DNA from: Paracoccaceae bacterium
Lineage (GTDB): Bacteria; Pseudomonadota; Alphaproteobacteria; Rhodobacterales; Rhodobacteraceae
NCBI GenBank assembly: GCA_020425085.1
Contig: JAGQRW010000017.1
Location: forward strand, 1-64,000
DNA length: 64,000 nt
Direction of reading: 5' to 3'
Both the position numbers and the translations under genes were made by a program. Positions 37,399-45,863 of this stretch are shown piece after piece (position 1 is the first letter of the stretch; every line of letters starts with the position of its first letter). A model generated the notes under the pieces. The model had not been told where the DNA came from. It did no database searches and was given only the letters and a program-made list of their open reading frames with translations.

Positions 37399-38118
37399 AT
37401 GAGTAATGCCGGATATGTCAGCCTGACCCGACAGTCAGGCCTGCTGAAGGAAATGCAGGCGGTCGCCAACAACATCGCCAATATCTCGACCACGGGATTC
37501 CGTCGCGAAGGTGTGATCTTTGCCGAATATGTAAAAGCCACTGGTAAAAACAGCCCGTCGATTTCTCTTGCCGATGCAAATGGCCGCCTGACCGACCCAT
37601 CACAGGGCATGCTGGACCCGTCCGGCGGCACCTATGATTTCGCGCTGGAAGGCAGCGGTTTTTTTCAGATCGAAACCCCCGATGGCAATCGACTGACCCG
37701 CGCTGGTGCCTTCATGTCGAATGCCGAAGGGGAAATTGTCTCGCCCGATGGCTATCGACTGCTGGACAGCGGCGGTGCGCCGATTTTCGTGCCGCCAAGT
37801 GCCGCTTCGGTTGCGCTGGCCCGCGATGGAACGCTTTCCGCTGATGGCGTACCACTGGCGCGGGTCGGGATCGTTCTGCCCCAAGACCCGGCAACGCTGG
37901 AACGTCAGGGTGGGGTGATGTTCAAGACCGATTCCGGGTTGATTCCGGTCGAAGACCCGGTTGTTTTGCAGGGTTTTCTGGAAAAATCGAACGTCAGCCC
38001 GGTCGGCGAAATGACCCGCATGATCGAGGTTCAGCGCAGCTATGAACTCGGCCAGAAATTCCTTGATCGTGAAGATGAGCGAATTCGTTCGGTCATCCGC
38101 ACTCTCGGACAGAAATAA
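37399..38118 (+). CDS. flgF: flagellar proximal rod protein FlgF
   Basis: A 239-residue rod protein. LLKEMQAVANNIANISTTGFRREGVIFAEY near the N-terminus and FLEKSNVSPVGEMTRMIEVQRSYELGQKFLDREDERIRSVIRTLGQK at the end are typical of the FlgF group. It lies 15 bp before flgG. Confidence 0.95.
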   Translation: MSNAGYVSLTRQSGLLKEMQAVANNIANISTTGFRREGVIFAEYVKATGKNSPSISLADANGRLTDPSQGMLDPSGGTYDFALEGSGFFQIETPDGNRLTRAGAFMSNAEGEIVSPDGYRLLDSGGAPIFVPPSAASVALARDGTLSADGVPLARVGIVLPQDPATLERQGGVMFKTDSGLIPVEDPVVLQGFLEKSNVSPVGEMTRMIEVQRSYELGQKFLDREDERIRSVIRTLGQK

Positions 38119-38133
38119 CCGAAAGGATCCCCC

Positions 38134-38919
38134 ATGCGTGCCCTCAAGATCGCAGCCACCGGCATGACCGCCCAGCAAACCAGGGTCGAGGTGATTTCAA
38201 ACAACCTCGCCAACATGAACACCACCGCCTACAACACAAGACGGGCCGAGTTTGCCGATCTCCATTACCAGCAGGTGGAACGTGCTGGTGCGATCAACGC
38301 ATCTGACGGCACCGTCCTGCCGGCCGGGGTTCAGCTTGGCCTAGGCGTCAGGCCATCTGCGGTTTCGATGAATGTGGAACAGGGCGCCCTTGGTGCCACC
38401 GGTGGCGAACTGGACCTTGCCATCGACGGCAAGGGTTTTCTTGAGGTCACCCTGCCGTCGGGTCTGCCGGGATATACGCGCGACGGTTCGCTGAAACGCT
38501 CCGGTGACGGGTTGATCGTCACCTCGGACGGATATGCGGTCGCACCTGAAATCACCATCCCCAGCGACGCACGCAGCATTTCAATCAACCCCGAAGGTGA
38601 GGTTTACGCCTATTTCAACGATCGGGTGGAACCGGAACTGCTTGGACAATTCTCGCTTGCGGGGTTTGCCAACAATAACGGGCTTGAGGCGATCGGCGAC
38701 AATCTGTTCCTTGAGACCGCCGCCTCCGGGCCATCGCTGGTCGGCACGGCAGGCAGCGACGGCTTGGGAACCTTTCGCCAGGGATATCTGGAAAACTCGT
38801 CGGTGGATGCAGTCCGTGAAATCACCGAACTGATCGAGGCGCAGCGTGGCTATGAACTCAACGCCAAGGTGATCACCGCCGCCGACCAGATGCTGGGGGC
38901 GACGACGCAAATCCGATGA
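38134..38919 (+). CDS. flgG: flagellar distal rod protein FlgG
   Basis: A 261-residue distal rod protein. MRALKIAATGMTAQQTRVEVISNNLANMNTTAYNTRRAEFADL and the C-terminal VDAVREITELIEAQRGYELNAKVITAADQMLGATTQIR are family signatures. It overlaps flgA by 4 bp. Confidence 0.97.
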   Translation: MRALKIAATGMTAQQTRVEVISNNLANMNTTAYNTRRAEFADLHYQQVERAGAINASDGTVLPAGVQLGLGVRPSAVSMNVEQGALGATGGELDLAIDGKGFLEVTLPSGLPGYTRDGSLKRSGDGLIVTSDGYAVAPEITIPSDARSISINPEGEVYAYFNDRVEPELLGQFSLAGFANNNGLEAIGDNLFLETAASGPSLVGTAGSDGLGTFRQGYLENSSVDAVREITELIEAQRGYELNAKVITAADQMLGATTQIR

Positions 38920-39344
38920 TGCCGAAAACCTTTTCTGCCCTGATCTGCCTCTGCCTGCTCGTGACCGACGTCGATGCCCAGGTGGTGGTGGCCAACCGGA
39001 CGATCCGTGGCAAATCCCTGATCTCTGCCGCCGATCTGGCCTTGGTGGACAAATCCATGCCCGGCGGGTTCGACAATATCGACGAAGTCGATGGAATGGA
39101 GGCGCGAACGATCCTTTATCCTGGCCAGGTCGTGCGCCGTTCGGATATCGGCCCGCCGGCGGTGGTTGAGCGAAATGAGGTCGTTACCTTGTATTTCAGC
39201 AACGGTATTCTGACCATTTCGACCGAAGGACGCGCTTTGGCGCGGGCCGGTATCGGTGACCAAATCCGGGTGATGAATCTTGATTCCCGGACAACTTTGA
39301 CCGGGATCGTCACCAATCCCGGCGTAATCAGGGTGATGCCATGA
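38916..39344 (+). CDS. flgA: flagellar P-ring chaperone FlgA
   Basis: A 142-residue periplasmic protein with a signal peptide (MMPKTFSALICLCLLVTDVDA) and a SAF-type region (RTIRGKSLISAADLAL ... GMEARTILYPGQVVRRSDI), ending VTNPGVIRVMP. It assists assembly of the FlgI P ring. The length is short compared with enterobacterial FlgA, as is usual in alphaproteobacteria. It overlaps flgH by 4 bp. Confidence 0.9.
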   Translation: MMPKTFSALICLCLLVTDVDAQVVVANRTIRGKSLISAADLALVDKSMPGGFDNIDEVDGMEARTILYPGQVVRRSDIGPPAVVERNEVVTLYFSNGILTISTEGRALARAGIGDQIRVMNLDSRTTLTGIVTNPGVIRVMP

Positions 39345-40072
39345 AAACTGTCAAATCTGCCGTCTTTGTTGCCTTTGGTCTTGTGCTGACCGGATGTGGC
39401 GATATTTCCGAGGTCGGCAAGGTGCCGGCCTTTACACCGATTGCATCGTCAAATGACTATTACGCGATGAACTCGGCCTTGCCGGAAAGCCGCAGCAAGG
39501 CCAGCAGCAACGCGCGAGCGTCGCTCTGGCATTCCGGGCCAACTTCGCTGCTGGGTGATCGGCGGGCGGGCCATCTGGGCGATCTTCTGACGGTTGTGAT
39601 CGAGATCAACGACAAGGCGGAAATCTCCAACTCCAGCAAGCGTTCTCGCTCGGGCAAGCAGAACATGTCGGTGCCGCAAATGATGGGCATTCCCCAACGC
39701 ATCGACCAAAACCTGCCCGAAGGCGCCACAATGAGTGACGCGGTTGATCTGTCTTCCAGCGGCTCATCGGCTGGCGACGGTTCGGTACGGCGCAATGAAA
39801 AGTTGACGCTGCGCGTGGCCGCGACCGTCACCGGGGTGCTTGCCAACGGACACTTGAAAATCGAAGGCAGTCAAGAGGTCAGGGTGAACTATGAATTGCG
39901 GGAATTGCTGGTTACCGGGTTCGTCCGCCCCGAGGATATTTCGCGCAAGAATGAGATCACCTATGACAAGATTGCATCGGCGCGCATTTCCTATGGCGGT
40001 CGGGGCCAGATTTCGCAGGTACAGCAACCGCGGGTCGGTCAGCAGGTTCTCGATATCATCCTGCCATTCTAG
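39341..40072 (+). CDS. flgH: flagellar L-ring lipoprotein FlgH
   Basis: A 243-residue outer-membrane ring lipoprotein. The signal peptide ends with lipobox LTGC (Cys20). RAGHLGDLLTVVIEINDKAEISNSSKRSRSG and LKIEGSQEVRVNYELRELLVTGFVRPEDI are FlgH signatures. It starts within a 4-bp overlap with flgA. Confidence 0.96.
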   Translation: MKTVKSAVFVAFGLVLTGCGDISEVGKVPAFTPIASSNDYYAMNSALPESRSKASSNARASLWHSGPTSLLGDRRAGHLGDLLTVVIEINDKAEISNSSKRSRSGKQNMSVPQMMGIPQRIDQNLPEGATMSDAVDLSSSGSSAGDGSVRRNEKLTLRVAATVTGVLANGHLKIEGSQEVRVNYELRELLVTGFVRPEDISRKNEITYDKIASARISYGGRGQISQVQQPRVGQQVLDIILPF

Positions 40073-40080
40073 GGGGCGAC

Positions 40081-40632
40081 GTGAAAAAATTCTTTCCGGT
40101 ACTTCTGGCGATCATCGGGCTGGCCATGGGAACAGCCGCCGGCAAATTCCTGCGCCCCACACCCGAGGAAACTGCAATGGCCGATCCGGACCATGCCACA
40201 GCAGAAGGCGATCACGCTGCGGCTTCTGAAAACAGCCAACATGCCACAGGCGAAACGGCGACAGAACCGGTCCGGCGCAGCGACCGGGAACATGCAGCAC
40301 CCGAGGGTATTTTTGAATACGTCAAACTGAACAATCAGTTCGTTGTTCCTGTGGTCAGTGGCGCAAAGGTTTCCGCCCTGGTGGTCCTGTCGCTGAGTAT
40401 CGAGGTATCTGCCGGGCAGAAGGAAATCGTTTTTGAGGTTGAGCCCAAGTTGCGCGATTCCTTTTTACAGGTATTGTTCAATCACGCCAATTCCGGCGGT
40501 TTTGACGGCGCTTTTACGGCTGGCGAAAAGATGAGCGATCTCAGAGGTGCCTTGTTCGAGGCCGCCTTCAAGGTGCTCGGACCGATTGTCTCCGATGTTC
40601 TTGTGATCGATATCGTCCGGCAGGACGTTTGA
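40081..40632 (+). CDS. FliL-like membrane-anchored flagellar protein
   Basis: A 183-residue protein with one N-terminal membrane segment (FFPVLLAIIGLAMGTAAG), an acidic and histidine-rich linker (residues 25-75) and a periplasmic domain ending LGPIVSDVLVIDIVRQDV. Size, topology and the VPVVSGAKVSALVVLSLSIEV segment resemble FliL-type stator-associated proteins; a second, more typical FliL lies at 50317. The start is GTG. It closes the flgB operon. Confidence 0.65.
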   Translation: MKKFFPVLLAIIGLAMGTAAGKFLRPTPEETAMADPDHATAEGDHAAASENSQHATGETATEPVRRSDREHAAPEGIFEYVKLNNQFVVPVVSGAKVSALVVLSLSIEVSAGQKEIVFEVEPKLRDSFLQVLFNHANSGGFDGAFTAGEKMSDLRGALFEAAFKVLGPIVSDVLVIDIVRQDV

Positions 40633-40656
40633 ACAACCGGGCTTGATTACAGGGCT

Positions 40657-41028
40657 TCACAAGGCTGCGCGCCGTTCGGCCAAACGCTTTTCAACTTCGG
40701 TTTCGCGTATTGCAATCTGGTTGATGGCCTCGACCCGGCCAAGTGCGATACGCGCAGCTTGACGCGCTTCTTCCATTTCCGCCGCGATGGTTCGGCGCTC
40801 ATTTTGCAAACGACTGATCTTGCCCCTTTGCCAGAGTTGCCATTTTGCCAACTGAGCCAGAGTCTGGATATCTGAATTGCAATCCCGACCGGAACCGGAA
40901 TTACCAAGTGCAGCAATCTTTTCGTCAATCGCTCGGGCGCGGGCTGCAACCTCTCTGAAACGTGCCAGTCTGGCCGATTCCAGCAGTTTTGCCAGATGTG
41001 CAAGTCGATCAAGATCACCGCTACTCAT
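40657..41028 (-). CDS. FliJ-like coiled-coil protein downstream of flhB
   Basis: A 123-residue protein that is almost all charged helix and coiled coil (residues 5-120). The ATG at 41028 lies in the end of flhB, overlapping it by 8 bp. FliJ in other bacteria is a coiled-coil stalk protein of the FliI ATPase with this size and character, and no other fliJ candidate is in the island. The assignment rests on structure and position, not on clear sequence identity. Confidence 0.5.
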   Translation of the reverse strand: MSSGDLDRLAHLAKLLESARLARFREVAARARAIDEKIAALGNSGSGRDCNSDIQTLAQLAKWQLWQRGKISRLQNERRTIAAEMEEARQAARIALGRVEAINQIAIRETEVEKRLAERRAAL

Positions 41029-42121
41029 TTCGTCCCCGGCCTCTGGCGAGTTTGCGAACCTTTTCGGCATACCGGATAGCAGCAGCAACCGCCTTGTAGT
41101 GTTCCGGGCGAACCTCTTCACCGATTTCCACCACCGCGTGCAACACGCGGGCGGTAGGTGGATCCCGATGGATCGGAACACCTGCCTCGGCAGCAATCTC
41201 ACGGATGCGAGCCGCCACCTGATCAACGCCCTTTGCCACGCAGACGGGCGCACCGCCGCCGTTGCGATCCCATTTCAGGGCGACGGCATAATGCTGCGGA
41301 TTCACCAGAATGACATCGGCCTTGGGAACATCCATCATCATGCGTTGCGTGGCGATATCATAACCACGTTGCCTTCGCGCCTGTTTCAGATGCGGATCAC
41401 CTTCGGCGTTCTTGGTCTCGTCCATGACCTCCTGACGGGACATCATCAGTTTACGATTGTGATCAAACGCCTGCCAGAAATAGTCCGCAGCGCTGATGAT
41501 CAAAGCGACGGCAAACACCAGCCACAAGAACCGGCTGAGGTTGTCGGCAATCAGATTGGCAACATCAAACTGGCTTGAATGAATGCTGCCGATGATCTGA
41601 TCGAGATTGGCATTCAGGAACATGGCAACCACGATGGACAAGACCACAAGTTTGGTGAAACTCTTGGCGAATTCGAACAGGCCGCTGGCGCCGAACTTGT
41701 TTTTCGCCTGCGCCAGAGGCGAGATGCGCGATAGTTTCGGTTGCAATTTATCCGGGGCGAAAACCAGAGCGCGCTGTGCGATTATCGACAGAAGAACCGC
41801 CAATGCCGGCAAAAGGAACAAGGGCGCAACCGCTTTGGCAACCCGTCCAATCAGGCCAAGAAAGACCACCGCACCCCCAGCCCCCAGAATTTGCCTTGAA
41901 AGCGTGTCAGCCATTCCCAGTGCCGCAGAAATAGCAGCGCCGGTGTTTTCCACCGTCGCCGGACCCGCAAAGATCAGCGCCAGTCCAAACCCCAGATAGG
42001 CAGCAGCAGCCGAAATGTCGTTGGAACGAACCACATTGCCTTTTTGGCGGGCATCCTCAATCTTTTTTGCGGTTGGATCATGGGTCTTTTCCCCGCCACC
42101 GCTGTTGCTATCTTCGCTCAC
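41021..42121 (-). CDS. flhB: flagellar export switch protein FlhB
   Basis: A 366-residue inner-membrane protein with four hydrophobic segments in the first two thirds and a cytoplasmic domain that controls export specificity. N-terminal EKTHDPTAKKIEDARQKGNVVRSNDI is typical. The autocleavage motif, usually NPTH, reads NPQH at residues 274-277. It receives the FliK signal when the hook is finished. It overlaps fliR by 4 bp. Confidence 0.96.
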   Translation of the reverse strand: MSEDSNSGGGEKTHDPTAKKIEDARQKGNVVRSNDISAAAAYLGFGLALIFAGPATVENTGAAISAALGMADTLSRQILGAGGAVVFLGLIGRVAKAVAPLFLLPALAVLLSIIAQRALVFAPDKLQPKLSRISPLAQAKNKFGASGLFEFAKSFTKLVVLSIVVAMFLNANLDQIIGSIHSSQFDVANLIADNLSRFLWLVFAVALIISAADYFWQAFDHNRKLMMSRQEVMDETKNAEGDPHLKQARRQRGYDIATQRMMMDVPKADVILVNPQHYAVALKWDRNGGGAPVCVAKGVDQVAARIREIAAEAGVPIHRDPPTARVLHAVVEIGEEVRPEHYKAVAAAIRYAEKVRKLARGRGRNE

Positions 42122-42894
42122 CAGTTGCCACCGAACGGGTTGGCCAGGCCGGCGTTGAACCGTTCCAGCCAGAGATACAGCAACAAAGGTGCCGTCGTGG
42201 CAAGAAGTAAAAGCCCGCCGAAGGTAATCGCGGGTGCGCCGATGAATGCAACCATCAACTGCGGCATTGCCTTGTTGATGGCACCGATGGCAACATTATA
42301 AATGACCGAGGCGATCACGAACGGTGCCGCCAGAGAAAACGCCATACCGAAGGCGCGGCCAATACCGGACACCCCCCATTCGGTGAATTCCGATGGTGAA
42401 GGAAACAGGCCAAATGGCAGCACGGTATAGGATTGCGCCAGCGCGAGCGCCAGCTTGACGTGCAATCCGCTGGTCATTGCCAGTGCCAGGCCACCGATCA
42501 CCAGAAGGTTGCCAAATGCCGGCATCGGGTCCGGCGTGGCACCGCCACCGAAAATCTGCGATAGCGATGTCGCTTGTGCCGCCATCATGCCTGCAAGCTG
42601 CAAGATCATCACGAACAGACGGAAAAAGATGCCAAGCGCCAGTCCGATCACCGCTTCGGTCAGGAAGTATTGCGGCTTCAGCACCAATGGCACATCGGGC
42701 AATGCCCCGGCCGCCATTGGCCAGACAATCGCGGTAAACGCCAGCGCCAGTACCAGCTTGACCCGCATCGGTACCGTTTGGTCGCCAAATCCCGGCATCA
42801 GAGCCATAGCGGCACCGATCCTCAGAAACACCGCAAATGCCAAGACCAGTGGCCCCCTAAGCATTTGCGTCAGTTCAAGCATGGCGCCGGTCAT
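42118..42894 (-). CDS. fliR: flagellar export gate protein FliR
   Basis: A 258-residue membrane protein with about six hydrophobic segments, part of the FliP5Q4R1 gate. FLRIGAAMALMPGFGDQTVPMRVKLVLALAFTAIV near the N-terminus is the FliR signature. The start lies one base from the end of flhA, and the stop overlaps flhB. Confidence 0.94.
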   Translation of the reverse strand: MTGAMLELTQMLRGPLVLAFAVFLRIGAAMALMPGFGDQTVPMRVKLVLALAFTAIVWPMAAGALPDVPLVLKPQYFLTEAVIGLALGIFFRLFVMILQLAGMMAAQATSLSQIFGGGATPDPMPAFGNLLVIGGLALAMTSGLHVKLALALAQSYTVLPFGLFPSPSEFTEWGVSGIGRAFGMAFSLAAPFVIASVIYNVAIGAINKAMPQLMVAFIGAPAITFGGLLLLATTAPLLLYLWLERFNAGLANPFGGNW

Positions 42895-44916
42895 TCAGGC
42901 CATACCGACCAGTGAAGGTTTTGCCGAGGTTCCGATCTCGTCAAAAGAATAGACCGGGTTCAGGATGCCCTTGGCAGAAAGTACAGTGCGTACGAAACGG
43001 CGGCGTCGGGTAGAAGTGACGATTGCCGGATAGATCCCCGATTCGCTGGCCTTGGCGATTTTTTCGGCAACCGAACCGGCCAACCGGCTGAACTCATCCG
43101 GAGGCAGGGCAATATCCTGAAGACCGCTGTCGCCAGTGATGGCATATTCCTGAAACAGGGTTTCCCAGGCCGGGGCCAGTTGCACCAATGGCAGGGTGCC
43201 GTCGATGCGGCGGGTTTCGGCGATGATCTGAAATCCAAGCCGGTGACGCACATGTTCGGTGATCTCTTCGGGGGTGGCCATGCGCGGGCGCGCTTCGGCA
43301 ATCGCCTCAAGAATCAGAGGCAGGTTGCGGATCGAGACCTGCTCCTCCAGCAACAACCTCAGAACCGATTGCAACAGTTCGAACGGCACCTTGTCCGGCA
43401 CCAGTTCATCCAACATCCGGCGGTTCATCTCGGCGCGTTTCGGATCCGACAGATTGGTAAATTCGTCAAGAATCTTTCTGAGACTTCGAAAGGTCAGCAA
43501 TCGACCAAAATTTCGTTTGATCACCTCCAATAGATGTGTCGCCAGAACCTCGGTCGGGGAAACCACGGTCAGCCCGCGCAATGCGGCCTCTTCCTGCATG
43601 TCGGGGTTGATCCAGCGGGCCGGCGCACCATAGACCGGCTCTTTCACCTGCGAATCCCTGCCGCCCTCGTCTTCGTCAAGCAGCACCAGTACCCGTTCGG
43701 GTTCAAGCTGATCGCGCGCCTGTTCGACACCCTGAATGCGGATGGTATAGGTGCCCTTGGGCAGGGCGGCATTGTCGGTCAGCCTGATTTCCGGGATGAC
43801 CAAACCAAACACGCTGGCTATATGGTTGCGCATGTTCGAAATTCTGGCATCAAGACCGGTGGCCTCATCCATCGCCATGCTGATCAGGTCAGCGGCAAAT
43901 TCAACGTGGATTTCATCAAGTTCCAGTCGGTCACCCAGTGATTTCGGTTGCGGCACATCCGGCTGAACCGTCGCGGCAATCGACTTGCTTTCAGCTTTCA
44001 ACTTGCGGTGGACATGGTAGGCCGCAACGCCAAGCCCAACTGAACCGAATAGAAATGGCAAGAACGGCAACCCCGGCACCAGCGCGAACAGGAACATCAG
44101 GATTGACACCGCTATCAGCGCAACGGGGTGCCGACCGAGCTGTTCGAAAAACGCCTTGTCGGCAGCACCCGTGGTACCACCGCGCGATAACAGCAAAGCG
44201 GACGCAATGGAGATGATGACGGCCGGCAGTTGCGAAACCAGCCCGTCACCCACGGTCAGTATCGCGTAGGTTTCCATGGCCTGGCGAACCGGCATGTCAT
44301 GCAGGACCACGCCGATCACCAGACCCATGACCAGATTGAGCAAGGTGATCAGCAGACCGGCCACAGCATCGCCCTTGACGAATTTCGACGCCCCATCAAG
44401 CGAGCCGAAAAACGTCGTTTCCGCCTGTTCGACCCGGCGCCGCTCCTTTGCCTCCTTATGGTCGATGGCACCCGCCGACATGTCGCTGTCGATGGCAAGC
44501 TGCTTGCCCGGCATACCGTCCAGCGCAAATCTGGCGCCGACCTCGGCCATGCGGGCGGCACCCTTGGTGATGACGATGAAATTGACAATCAGAAGAACGC
44601 CAAAAACCACCAGTCCGATCAGAACGCTGCCGCCCATCACGAACATGGCAAAACCTTCGATCACATTTCCAGCCGCAGCGGTGCCGGTATGACCCTGTCC
44701 GATAATCAGCTTGGTTGACGAAACGTTTAGCGACAGGCGCAACATCAGCGACGCCAGTAGAACCGTTGGAAAAGCGGAAAAATCCAGCGGTCGCTCGATG
44801 AACAGCGTCACGGTAAAGATCAGGATTGCCAGTGCAAACGATGTAGCCAGCCCGATATCCAGAACCCAGGACGGCATTGGCAGGATCATCATCACCATTA
44901 CACCCATCAGCGCCAT
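42895..44916 (-). CDS. flhA: flagellar export gate protein FlhA
   Basis: The large export-gate protein, with an N-terminal membrane domain of about eight segments and a cytoplasmic docking domain. Signatures are FPTVLLASLMLRLSLNVSSTKLIIGQG and the FHIPEP-type segment DGMPGKQLAIDSDMSAGAIDH. The ATG at 44916 gives 673 residues but begins inside the first membrane helix. The frame stays open upstream to the end of the transglycosylase gene and has only CTG at 44982 or ATT at 44985 behind a GGAAGAGGG site, giving about 695 residues, the normal length. The true start is probably one of these rare codons. Confidence 0.95.
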   Translation of the reverse strand: MALMGVMVMMILPMPSWVLDIGLATSFALAILIFTVTLFIERPLDFSAFPTVLLASLMLRLSLNVSSTKLIIGQGHTGTAAAGNVIEGFAMFVMGGSVLIGLVVFGVLLIVNFIVITKGAARMAEVGARFALDGMPGKQLAIDSDMSAGAIDHKEAKERRRVEQAETTFFGSLDGASKFVKGDAVAGLLITLLNLVMGLVIGVVLHDMPVRQAMETYAILTVGDGLVSQLPAVIISIASALLLSRGGTTGAADKAFFEQLGRHPVALIAVSILMFLFALVPGLPFLPFLFGSVGLGVAAYHVHRKLKAESKSIAATVQPDVPQPKSLGDRLELDEIHVEFAADLISMAMDEATGLDARISNMRNHIASVFGLVIPEIRLTDNAALPKGTYTIRIQGVEQARDQLEPERVLVLLDEDEGGRDSQVKEPVYGAPARWINPDMQEEAALRGLTVVSPTEVLATHLLEVIKRNFGRLLTFRSLRKILDEFTNLSDPKRAEMNRRMLDELVPDKVPFELLQSVLRLLLEEQVSIRNLPLILEAIAEARPRMATPEEITEHVRHRLGFQIIAETRRIDGTLPLVQLAPAWETLFQEYAITGDSGLQDIALPPDEFSRLAGSVAEKIAKASESGIYPAIVTSTRRRRFVRTVLSAKGILNPVYSFDEIGTSAKPSLVGMA

Positions 44917-44978
44917 TGCAAGCAGCAGGGTCGGCTGAAACCTGAAAACGGATTTTTGGTCGGTTTGGGACTCGATCG

Positions 44979-45761
44979 TCAGAATAACGGCCCTCTTCCC
45001 GATGTGATCAGACTGCTGGTTCCGGTCTTGCTTGCCAGTCTGACCAGCGAACCCTTGAGCGCCGCCGTATCCTTACCGGCTTGCAACAAAGGATAGGTAT
45101 TGACGCGCGATTCCAGCGTCGATTGTTCCGCTTGGACAAGTTTGAGTGGCGGAATCGCGTCCGCATCTCCAAGACCGGCACGGATGCGCTGAAATCTGGC
45201 CTTGTACTTGTCGGCAAATTTCGGCGTGCGGGAATGATAGGCACCTGCCGCATCCTGCCAGTTACCCTTTTCTGCATAAAGTTCCAGCAGGTGTCGGGCG
45301 GCATAGGCAGCATTTGTCGCCGGATCAAACATCGCCTCGATCGAGCTGAAGGCCTTGCCGTGCCATTTGTAGTTGATCTGAAAACACCCGATATCAAAAC
45401 TTCTGGCACCGCGTTGGTAATTGGCGATCACATATTCATAAGCTGCGGCGCGGGTATCAAACCAGATACCCTTGCCTTCCATGTTCACGGTCCAGGGCCA
45501 GGGTTCAAAATTGCCATTCCGGTTTCTGCCCGTTTCGGTAAGGGAAATTGCCAGCAGAACCGTCAGTGGAACACCGCTTGTGGCAGCGGCCTGGCTGGCA
45601 ACGCTGCGACAGACATCGGCACCGGTCGCGGTATCGCGGGCAGATGCGGCTTGCAAAGGGGTGATCGTGAACGACATGACCAAAACACCGACCTTTAAAA
45701 AGGTCCGATAACGCAAGCTATCGTACAATGTGCTGCGGGCATGATGGTTATGCTCATTCAT
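44979..45761 (-). CDS. flagellar-locus lytic transglycosylase (SLT-type)
   Basis: A 260-residue exported protein with a transglycosylase SLT-like domain: LTVLLAISLTETGRNRNGNFEPWPWTVN, with the catalytic Glu in LTETG near residue 77, and GCFQINYKWHGKAFSSIEAMFDPATNAAYAARHLLELYAEKGNWQDAAGAYHS. The signal-like hydrophobic segment is at residues 20-38. Such enzymes open peptidoglycan for the rod; here the FlgJ-like gene lacks that domain. It is in the motA-flhA transcript, and its stop lies within the likely flhA start. Confidence 0.85.
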   Translation of the reverse strand: MNEHNHHARSTLYDSLRYRTFLKVGVLVMSFTITPLQAASARDTATGADVCRSVASQAAATSGVPLTVLLAISLTETGRNRNGNFEPWPWTVNMEGKGIWFDTRAAAYEYVIANYQRGARSFDIGCFQINYKWHGKAFSSIEAMFDPATNAAYAARHLLELYAEKGNWQDAAGAYHSRTPKFADKYKARFQRIRAGLGDADAIPPLKLVQAEQSTLESRVNTYPLLQAGKDTAALKGSLVRLASKTGTSSLITSGRGPLF

Positions 45762-45784
45762 TTGGAAGATTTCTTCCCCGTTTC

Positions 45785-45803
45785 CCGGACGGTTTCAGTC
45801 CGG
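45785..45803 (-). repeat. hairpin between the 811-aa gene and the transglycosylase gene
   Basis: CCGGAC-GGTTTCA-GTCCGG is a perfect 6-bp stem with a 7-nt loop, located between two co-directional genes. It has no U-tract and could be an mRNA processing or stability element. Confidence 0.3.
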
Positions 45804-45863
45804 CATGTTGTGAACGCTAATCTGCCAAGGTTTAGAAAAGGTAACCGGACGAGTTGTGGCTGC

